A stretch of DNA of 11,205 nucleotides from Baffinella frigidus (Eukaryota > Cryptophyceae > Cryptomonadales > Baffinellaceae). Numbering within the stretch: position 1 is the stretch's first letter; every line of letters begins with the position of its first letter. A model generated the notes under the pieces. The model saw nothing but the letters and a program-made list of their open reading frames with translations. It was not told where the DNA came from and ran no database searches. This document shows, piece by piece, positions 5,942 to 11,205 of the stretch. Position numbers and translations under genes: made by a program. The DNA lies in assembly GCA_026770585.1 (NCBI GenBank), contig MU646933.1, forward strand, positions 37,684 to 48,888, read 5' to 3'.

Positions 5942-6130
5942 TGGGGAAGGTTAAGGGGCCCATGTGCACGTGCACAGTGCAAATTGTGCATGTTCGCATG
6001 CACCGAGGGCGAGAAAGCCTACCACAACAACACCCCCTACTTCTGTAAGCAGTGCGGTGACCATCTGCACTTCGAGTGCTTCGAGGAGTACCACACGAAG
6101 GCTGTACCAGTCTCTCAATTCGGGAAATAG
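5942..6130 (+). pseudogene. piggyBac-like transposase fragment, C-terminal cysteine-rich domain
   Basis: One open frame from after the TAA at 5939 to the TAG at 6128-6130, 62 residues. It contains CKLC (from 5978), ACTEGEKAYHNNTPYFC, then CKQCGDHLHFECFEEYHT (from 6044). The spacing C-x2-C ... C-x2-C ... C-F-x3-Y-H-T is that of the zinc-binding Cys-rich domain at the end of piggyBac (DDE_Tnp_1_7) transposases, which helps bind the transposon ends. The catalytic DDD part is absent, so this is a remnant or a terminal exon of a decayed copy. It sits between two family-1 MITEs. It could be another Cys-rich domain of similar spacing; identification is by pattern only. Confidence 0.6.
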
Positions 6131-6227
6131 GCGAAATAGGCCATTGGTGGGGTGATTTGTATGTACAAAGTGTACTTCTCGGACTCGGACCGCGCTCAAA
6201 TTTTCTACGCTTCTGCTCTAGGATGCC

Positions 6228-6356
6228 TACAGGGGTACCTCGCTCATAAGAAACCGCCCCCCCCACTACAGTGTAGGATAACCGTAGGACCCTAGGCATA
6301 GGCCTACTGTAGAGTCCTAGGGGGTTGCGGTTTCTTATGAGCGAGGCACCCCTGTA
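6228..6356. mobile_element. Family-1 MITE, 129 bp
   Basis: Ends TACAGGGGTACCTCGCTCAT... (6228-6255) and ...GCGAGGCACCCCTGTA (6329-6356), 28-bp TIRs with one mismatch (GGTACC against GGCACC). The interior shares CCTAGGCATAGGCCTACTGT with the copy at 4401. Outer flanks (GATGCC and TGGGGG) show no clear target duplication beyond a possible TA. Confidence 0.88.
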
Positions 6357-6478
6357 TGGGGGCCCCGAACACTCACATGAACTGTAAAGCCGCCCCAACC
6401 TGCGGTAGGGGGAGTCAAGCACTGGAATTTGACCCCCTATTGGAGCAAGTCCTTGGCAGTCAAATTCGACTGCCGGCC
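6357..6478 (+). other. Short unique spacer
   Basis: Non-coding DNA between elements. It contains the imperfect palindrome GGCAGTCAAATTCGACTGCC at 6455-6474. Confidence 0.5.
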
Positions 6479-6607
6479 TGGCCACTTAAGGGGTATCCCT
6501 TAAGTGGCCAGACGGTCAAATTTGACTGCCAGGAGGTCCTAGCTAGGCAGGTCCTACTGTATGGCCATACGTTAGGGCGAATGAGCCTACTGGCCACTTA
6601 AGGGATA
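6479..6607. mobile_element. Family-2 MITE (6494-6607) abutting a solitary family-2 end
   Basis: Perfect 17-bp terminal inverted repeats TATCCCTTAAGTGGCCA (6494-6510) and TGGCCACTTAAGGGATA (6591-6607) bound a 114-bp element. Immediately left is a head-to-head extra end, TGGCCACTTAAGGG (6479-6492), so the left boundary forms a 14-bp hairpin with a 4-base loop. Interior motifs (GTCAAATTTGACTGCC, AGGTCCTA, GTTAGGGCGAATGAGCCTAC) parallel the copy at 5401. The arrangement suggests a nested or partly deleted pair. Confidence 0.82.
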
Positions 6608-7560
6608 GCCCCACGGCGATGTAGCCCTACTCGGCGCCCGTATCCGAGCATCGCACCGCCGGCCTACGCCGCCTGTCACGATCCCTTCGCCTGCAAGGTC
6701 GCGAGTGCAAAACACGATCCCGGATCCGTCCCGAAAATCCAGCGGCGCTCGTGATGTCAAAACGGCTCCAACTTCACCTCTCAAAAGGCAACTCTACACA
6801 GAGAATCTGCGAAAGGTAACCTACAACTACTTTTAGGTGGTCTATCCGAAACTTCGATGCTTTGGTGCTTTGGTGCCTTTTTTTAACACTCACATCGAAG
6901 GCCACAGCCCACCTCACTCTTGAGGAGTTGGGAGTAATCTACGAATGAGCTCCTCGACCCCACCCACATGGGTCCGGCCGAGCCCTCTTTCCCGTGGTGC
7001 AGTGATGCGCCCCCCCCTTTTCGCTTGTTCGCGACGACCCATCCTTGAGAGCTCGCCTCCACCTGCGCCACACCGAAATTTTGAGCAAAAACATGTGGTT
7101 GAAGGTATCAGAAGGGTCAGCAATCCACGAATTCACAACAGTGTACAGAATTTCCCCCCCAAAAGTCAATGCATGCAATGTGTTTCAGGATTTGTGTGGT
7201 CAGAGAGATGCAAGGTTACAACCGATGCAAGGTTAGAACCCGTAATGATCGAAAACCGGGTCGGGTGCTTCGGGTGCTTTGGTGCTTTGGTGCTTTTATT
7301 TACACTCATATCGAAGGCCACAGCCCACCTCACTCTTGAGGAGTTGGGAGTAATCTACGGATGAGCTCCCCGGAACGACCCACTAGCGTCCAACCGAGTC
7401 CTTTTTTTTTTTCGCACCACACCACCCTGCAGAACCACTGGTTTAGTTTTTTGGGGGGGGTATTTTAGACAACTTGTACAGTTTAGCTTTTGAGAGCGAA
7501 TTTAGATGTGTACCTAAACGGTTGAGAGTTTTGAGCGAGTTCCCGCGAAGCCTGTTTCAT
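6608..7560 (+). other. No recognised gene; two-copy direct repeat
   Basis: Several overlapping small ORFs exist (for instance 7045-7236 and 6945-7364, +) but none has recognisable domain content or splice support. The only clear structure is the direct repeat at 6857-6962 and 7274-7379. Confidence 0.5.
6857..7379 (+). repeat. Direct repeat, about 105 bp, two copies 416 bp apart
   Basis: Copies at about 6857-6962 and 7274-7379. The core 6895-6943 and 7311-7359 is identical over 49 bp (starts TCGAAGGCCACAGCCCACCT), followed by one mismatch and ATGAGCTCC. A GCTTTGGTGCTTTGGTGC motif begins both copies. The perfect core implies recent duplication or conversion. Confidence 0.9.
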
Positions 7561-8139
7561 GTCTTAATTTCGCCCAGTATCCCAAAAACACGTCCTTCCT
7601 TGGAAAGGATCCGTCTAGAAGGCATTTTTGCCCTTGAATCGTAGTGTGCCAGTGCGGGGCACTCTTTAGGTCCTTGAGGTCCTTGAGGATTTAATTTCTC
7701 CCAACATATGCCAACGACACGCCCTTCCGTAGAAAGGACTGCAGAGAAGGCATTTTTGCTTTCGGGTCGCGTTGAGCCCCATTGCAGAGGCTCGTGAAGA
7801 GGGGATACAGGGTGGCTCTCTTGGGGTGTTCCTTTAGGTTGATAGACTCGGAATGGAGATGCTTGAGCCATTTGATCTGTGATCAAAGATTTTTTTTCCC
7901 GCCCCCCTGGATTTTTGACATTGGCTGAGCTCAGCCAATATATTGGCAAATGTGGTGTAGTTTCTGGCCAATGTATTGGCCGAGAACGTGTAGGGACTTA
8001 CTCTCATAGTTTGTGACATTGGAGCCATTTTTGGATTTCCTGCTAAATAACCTGTTTGTGCTTCTCCACCCTCAATTTTCTTAGGGCGTGTCGTTGGGCT
8101 ATGTTGGGAGCATTTAAAACCTAAAGGACCTAAAGGATC
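7561..8139. repeat. Direct and inverted repeat block upstream of the MYND gene
   Basis: A unit with TTTC(G/T)CCCA...ACACG(T/C)CCTTCC and GAAGGCATTTTTG occurs at about 7566-7630 and again at 7692-7758, 128 bp apart. The stretch 7669-7725 is the inverted counterpart of 8083-8139 (CTCCCAACAT and ACGACACGCCCT on one side, AGGGCGTGTCGT and ATGTTGGGAG on the other), with clear divergence. The interior holds palindromes at 7922-7947. Minus-strand ORFs over this block (7557-7949, 7834-8223) mirror the repeat. Confidence 0.72.
7922..7947. repeat. Overlapping perfect palindromes
   Basis: TGGCTGAGCTCAGCCA (7922-7937) overlaps GCCAATATATTGGC (7934-7947); both are perfect. A near-palindrome GGCCAATGTATTGGCC follows at about 7966-7981, all within the repeat block before the MYND gene. 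Confidence 0.92.
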
Positions 8140-8556
8140 TTTCCGACCGACGCTGGCGCTCAAGGAGACCTGCTCCCACTGCGGCAAGCAGCGTTCTTCG
8201 CTCAAGCGCTGCTCGCGCTGCAAGCAAGCTTCCTACTGCGGGGCGGAGTGCCAGAACGCGGGCTGGAAGAATCACAAGAAGAAGTGCCTGCCGCCGATGT
8301 CTCCTCACGACGTCTGGGAGAAGATGCGAGAGGCAGAAGCCGCTCGGGATTGGCGGGGGGTGCTCTCGTGGGAGGGGCGTCTGGAGGGGCTGATGGTCAA
8401 TCTGTCCGATATTTCCTGTGCCAATCTCCCAGCAACATTCATTCTAGCGCACGCTTCCTTGGACTCCAGCGAGCATTCGATTTCGATCATTAAACTCCTC
8501 GACCGGAAGATTCACCTCCTCGACAAGATGGAGCACTTCCGGGACCAGGCAGAAGC
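8085..8556 (+). CDS. MYND exon 1: complete MYND zinc finger
   Basis: Ligand pattern C-x2-C-x9-C-x2-C-x5-C-x3-C-x7-H-x3-C: Cys codons at 8171, 8180, 8210, 8219, 8237 and 8249, His at 8273, Cys at 8285. The peptide includes CSHCGKQRSSLKRCSRCK and QASYCGAECQNAGWKNHKKK. After it, MSPHDVWEKMREAEAARDW and LLDRKIHLLDKMEHFRDQAE are helical. The exon ends in GC before gtaaac at 8557. The 5' end is uncertain: TTTTCTTAG at 8076-8084 is a plausible acceptor, but 8083-8139 also lies in an inverted repeat. The frame is secure from about 8141. Confidence 0.72.
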
Positions 8557-9582
8557 GTAAACCCTAAAGCCTAAAGCCTAAAGCCTAAAGCCTAAAGCCT
8601 AAACTCTAAACCCTAAACCCTAAACCCTAAACCCTAAACCCCAAACCTTAAACCCCAAACCCTCAACCCTCAACCCTCAACCCTCAACCCTAAACCCTAA
8701 ACCCTAAACCCTAAACCCTAAACCCTAAACCAGGACGTGCATGCTGGCGTGCCACTTCGGTCTTGTCAACAGGCACCAGGATTGCGTGAAGCACTACGAA
8801 CGCCATCGGCGCAGCGCATGGCTTCTTCTCAGTAGAATACAGCGCGTGTCTGGGCCTGGGACAGGTAGCGCTCAAGCAGGGGCGAAAAGAAGAGGCGGTG
8901 GCGCTGCTCCAAAATGCCGTCGCGTGTTTGTCGCTGGTTGAGGAGGTGGACAGGGTGAAGGAGCTGTGTGTTCTCGGCTCCCTGCTCCATGCGCTCGGCA
9001 CGACCCACGGAATCGACGATTTGGACGAGGTGGAGCCACTCGTTCTGCGCTATCGAGAGGCCGCCCAGGCGGTGTCGCGAGAGGATGGGCGCGTCAACTT
9101 CGAGGAGTTCAACAGCTACACCGCGCGACTCCACGAGGTCCTGCGCATCCTCACCCCGTGCTGGGAACCCCTCTCACACGGCCCTTGCGTTCCGCTTCGG
9201 CCGCTAGCGTCTGTCACAGTGTCCACCTCGCCCGAGAGAAGACAAACACACACCTTGAACCTTCCGCTCTCTCCAGGCACGCGGGAGGTCGCACGAGGCC
9301 GAGCGGGAGTTGCGCGCTCTGCTCGACCTCATGCGCGAGAACAAGGCAACGGTGCAAGACTCGCTGGTCGCATGCAAAGGGCTGCTGCGTCAAGCCAAGC
9401 GCCTCCGGATTCTCGATCCGGAGTCTGGGGTAGAGGAGCTTATCAAGTCGGTGGCAGATCAACTGGCCATCATGCGTGAGATGGCCGGAAAGGCCCAGCA
9501 GCGTCCCGGGTCTGCCAAGTTGCTTGTCACGTGCACGGGTTATCGACAACAAGGGCACACACCCTCTCTAGAGGGGGCCTAG
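8085..9582 (+). CDS. MYND zinc-finger protein with TPR-like helical repeats (frame disrupted)
   Basis: Model: join(about 8085-8556, 8734-9137, 9277-9582). Order of parts: a basic PKGPKG stretch; a MYND finger (8171-8287); helical segments; a TPR-like region (YSACLGLGQVALKQG, then RKEEAVALLQNAVA, from about 8838); then a Glu/Arg/Leu-rich helical C-terminus ending at TAG 9580-9582. MYND fingers bind proline-rich partner peptides and TPRs also mediate protein contacts, so a scaffold or adaptor role is likely. No SET domain is seen, so it is not a SMYD methyltransferase. Phases of the two introns agree, but exon 2 needs one base removed, or a 73-nt intron, to join its two coding frames. No start codon was found upstream. 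Confidence 0.7.
8557..8733 (+). repeat. Intron made almost entirely of CCTAAAG / CCCTAAA repeats
   Basis: 177 bp running from GTAAACCCTAAAG to TAAACCAG with nothing but 7-bp telomere-like units: CCTAAAG first, then CCCTAAA, CCCTCAA and CCCTAAA again. Exon 1 stops after the second base of an Ala codon and exon 2 supplies the third, so removal restores the frame; unspliced, a TAA stop follows at once. Both splice sites are versions of the repeat unit itself (GTAAACC and AAACCAG). Confidence 0.8.
8734..9137 (+). CDS. MYND-TPR exon 2, with a frame change near 8800
   Basis: The first part reads, after completing the Ala codon, TCMLACHFGLVNRHQDCVKH then YERH (frame of 8735). From about 8802 the convincing peptide is in the next frame: AIGAAHGFFSVEYSACLGLG, then QVALKQGRKEEAVALLQNAV. 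Exon length from 8735 is 403 bases, one more than a multiple of three. Downstream it encodes DEVEPLVLRYREAAQAV and FEEFNSYTARLHE, ending at GAG before gtcctg at 9138. Either one base was inserted, or an intron 8760-8832 (gtcttg...ttctcag) is removed, which restores frame but deletes the TPR-like NRHQDCVKHYERH. Confidence 0.62.
9138..9276 (+). other. Intron of the MYND-TPR gene, 139 bp
   Basis: GTCCTG donor after GAG and CCGCTCTCTCCAG acceptor, phase 0 on both sides. It contains no telomere-like repeat. Reading through instead gives a different, low-complexity tail (LRILTPCWEPLSHGP), which is less likely. Confidence 0.65.
9277..9582 (+). CDS. MYND-TPR exon 3: helical C-terminus and stop
   Basis: Starts ARGRSHEAERELRALLDLMR in phase 0, giving a continuous charged helix with ...YTARLHE of exon 2. 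It continues ENKATVQDSLVACKGLLRQA and VEELIKSVADQLAIMREMAG, an amphipathic, coiled-coil-like pattern. The last 25 or so residues (QQRPGSAKLLVTCTGYRQQG...) look unstructured and end at TAG 9580-9582. No catalytic motif is visible. Confidence 0.68.
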   Translation, partial: ARGRSHEAERELRALLDLMRENKATVQDSLVACKGLLRQAKRLRILDPESGVEELIKSVADQLAIMREMAGKAQQRPGSAKLLVTCTGYRQQGHTPSLEGA

Positions 9583-10170
9583 CCCCTCTGTCGAGAGTCC
9601 ACAAGGAAGCACACTCACCGCTCCGAGGATATGGTCTTCCTAGACCTAGGGTGGACATATCCTCCTAGGAATAGGCCTACGGTAGGACCTCCGTCACTGA
9701 AGCTGCATCCCATTCTGGTTCCTCACACAGCGGGCTACGAAGGAGTTCTTGGTGGCTCGGACACCAAGAATCGGTTAGGATATCCTTAGGAACGACCATA
9801 GCCTTACGGATTGCCTACCGTAGGGTCTTACGAGTTATCCATCGTGGGTTATTCACGAGATCACTTCGCAGTCCGCCGTGTGGATGGCGGCCGTGTTAGC
9901 AGTAATAAAGGTCTCGCTCTTTCTGGTACACCGCCAAGGATTACTCATCCTCCTAAAGGGATATCTGTGTCACATGTACAAGAACCCAGGACTTGAGAAC
10001 CCGCACCGGATTTCCTGCCTGCGTGTTCTTAATTTGGTACCAGAGAGTGGACTAAATCTCACGTTGAGTCAACCTTCTGGTGCTAATTTAAGAAAACAGA
10101 CACCGACCGAGACTCGACCAAAGGTGTCCTTATATAGCCCAGATATCCCTGTAGGCCCCGTCAGTGGGCG
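9583..10170 (+). other. Intergenic DNA with small palindromic motifs
   Basis: No gene is recognised. Short inverted repeats: GAGGATATG (9625-9633) with CATATCCTC (9656-9664); TTCTTGGTG (9746-9754) with CACCAAGAA (9762-9770); AGGATATCCT (9777-9786). CCTAGG, CCTACGGTAGGACC and CCTACCGTAGGG motifs resemble the interiors of the small elements at 4.4-6.6 kb, so decayed copies may be present. A single TATATAG at about 10131 has no gene attached to it. Confidence 0.5.
9746..9770 (+). repeat. Hairpin, 9-bp stem, 7-base loop
   Basis: TTCTTGGTG, loop GCTCGGA, CACCAAGAA; the stem is perfect. It is not followed by a T run and lies in eukaryotic-type DNA, so it is not called a terminator. Confidence 0.85.
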
Positions 10171-10550
10171 TAGCTAGGTACGGTGGTTCTGGGGTGGGGT
10201 GAGGCGTTGCCATACGCGCAAGGTGCCCCTACAGGTGTAAACAGGACAGGCATAAATGCGGGCTACAAGAACCCCACCAGCGAGACGGACGAAGACACTG
10301 CCCCAGGACGGACCAGAAGAGGTGAAGGGAGAGACCGGGCTCGTCCTAGACTCGGTCCTCACATAACGACACTGCAGGACGTCCAGTTATGCAGTACAGT
10401 TGCAGGAGAGAGACCTTTATTACTGCCAACACGGCCGCCACGTACGCACCCCTACCGAGGCTGTGTCTGGGCAGGACCTACAGAAAGGGCATGCGCAGAT
10501 ACGCCTGCCTCGACGCGAGACAGGCCCGCCTCAACACGCCTTTCTTGAGG

Positions 10551-10551
<1 letters not shown>
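10171..10551 (+). other. No recognised gene
   Basis: Open frames of about 120 (10183-10548) and 93 codons (10389-10670) overlap on the + strand and run into the GA microsatellite. Neither shows a motif I know. GTGCCCCTACAGG at about 10223 and CCCTGTAGG at about 10147 faintly resemble the family-1 end. Confidence 0.4.
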
Positions 10552-10589
<38 letters not shown>

Positions 10590-10618
10590 AATTTCATTAG
10601 AGAAAGAGCGAGCGAGCG

Positions 10619-10663
<45 letters not shown>

Positions 10664-10664
10664 C
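10552..10664 (+). repeat. GA / GAGC microsatellite
   Basis: Two GA runs (10553-10588 and 10621-10657) separated by TTAATTTCATTAGAGAAA and a (GAGC)n run at about 10605-10622. It is the purine-strand counterpart of the CT/CTCG tract at 1269-1607. The flanking bases CCATTAAT follow. Confidence 0.95.
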
Positions 10665-11052
10665 CATTAATGATACAGGGGACCGAGCCACCTAGTGGAG
10701 ACATGATCTGGCCGAGTCTCTCGTGAGGACCTAGTGGTACAAAACATTGGTACCACGCGTTGGCCACACCGCTGCCTGAACTCGGATGGTTCATTCCCCA
10801 GGAGGGCTCTGCCGCTGATAGTATTTGTAGCGCGTGTGTACACCACGCTACTGACCCCGAATCCCGTCGGACAAAATGGTTCGTGCCGGGTCTCTTGCCC
10901 CGAGGCGGGCCCGTCCTGAAATCCTGGGGTACCTCGCTCAGTCACGGTGCACCCTCCTGAAAATCCAATGCACTCCCACAAACCTTTTAATCTTGACTCA
11001 ATAACGTGCTCACACCCGACAGCACGCGGCTCTCTCACGCTTCTCCCCCATG
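10665..11052 (+). other. No recognised gene; a family-1-like half end
   Basis: Mixed-composition DNA. CTGGGGTACCTCGCTCA at 10924-10940 matches the left end of the family-1 elements over its middle, but no partner inverted end is seen nearby. Small ORFs on both strands are not convincing. Confidence 0.5.
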
Positions 11053-11058
11053 CAGGGG

Positions 11059-11111
<53 letters not shown>

Positions 11112-11205
11112 TTCTCTCTCTCGTTCTCTCTCGTTCTCTCTCGTTCTCTCTCGTTCTCTCTCTTCCTCTCTATGTCCCTCTCCCTCTCTCTCCCCCTTGC
11201 TCCCC
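11053..11205 (+). repeat. Family-1-like end merging into CT microsatellite
   Basis: CAGGGGTACCTC (11053-11064) matches family-1 positions 3-14, then turns directly into CT, CTTT and TCGTTCTC repeats that continue to the end of the window. Confidence 0.85.

Noticed and set aside
5862-6485. 207-codon minus-strand frame, the longest in the window
   Set aside because: It runs through two family-1 elements and antisense to the piggyBac-like Cys-rich domain, and its sequence contains the element-derived YRGASLIRN peptide. No independent coding evidence.
7557-8223. Minus-strand frames of about 130 codons over the repeat block
   Set aside because: Content follows the direct/inverted repeats, and the second runs antisense to the MYND finger. 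No recognised domain. Kept only as a note in the inverted-repeat finding.
8159-8560. SMYD-type methyltransferase
   Set aside because: Only the MYND finger is present; no SET-domain motifs (NHxCxPN, GEELxxxY) follow, and the downstream region is TPR-like.
9138-9276. Coding read-through after LHE (LRILTPCWEPLSHGP...)
   Set aside because: A GT-AG intron in phase 0 joins two helical segments better, and the read-through peptide is Pro/Ser-rich and unlike its neighbours.
9746-9770. Rho-independent terminator
   Set aside because: No T run follows the stem and the context is eukaryotic.
10183-10691. Gene in the 121- and 93-codon frames before the GA tract
   Set aside because: Three overlapping + frames are open at once, none has a known motif, and two end in microsatellite-encoded RERERE. 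Protein search or RNA-seq could revive it.

Overview
The window reads as intron-rich nuclear DNA of a eukaryote, most likely a unicellular alga or another protist. The support is short exons joined by GT-AG introns in matching phase, long microsatellites, CCCTAAA (plant/alga-type telomeric motif) arrays inside introns, and families of small terminal-inverted-repeat elements. Peptides read from the repeats (PKPETRN-like, YRGTSLIRN-like) resemble conceptual proteins I associate with cryptophyte-type algal genomes. That is recollection, and no species is claimed.

Gene 1 (575-5249, +) is the C-terminal part of a MATE-family (DinF-like) efflux transporter in five short exons: 575-642, 1218-1268, 2512-2614, 3878-3993 and 5169-5249 (stop 5247-5249). 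Upstream exons lie outside the window or were not recognised. Introns make up over 90% of the span. They hold CCCGAAA/CCCTAAA arrays, a CT/CTCG tract, dispersed and inverted repeats, a 32-bp minisatellite and a 591-bp terminal-inverted-repeat element. Four of the five exons have one edge, together with the adjoining splice site, copied again in the neighbouring intron.

From 4.4 to 6.6 kb lies a nest of small non-autonomous elements of two families. Family 1 has ends TACAGGGGTACCTCGCT (4401-4991, 5782-5902, 6228-6356). Family 2 has ends ATCCCTTAAGTGGC (5401-5502, 6494-6607). Between two family-1 copies is a fragment of a piggyBac-like transposase C-terminal Cys-rich domain (5942-6130). From 6.6 to 8.1 kb there are no recognised genes, only direct and inverted repeats.

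Gene 2 (about 8085-9582, +) encodes a complete MYND zinc finger followed by TPR-like and helical segments. Its first recognised intron (8557-8733) is almost entirely telomere-like repeat, and its middle exon carries either a one-base frameshift or an overlooked 73-nt intron. The two genes show no functional link.

From 9.6 kb to the end I recognise no gene: small hairpins, a GA tract, family-1-like half ends and a CT tract running off the window. The sequence shows no operon, CRISPR array, rRNA or tRNA.
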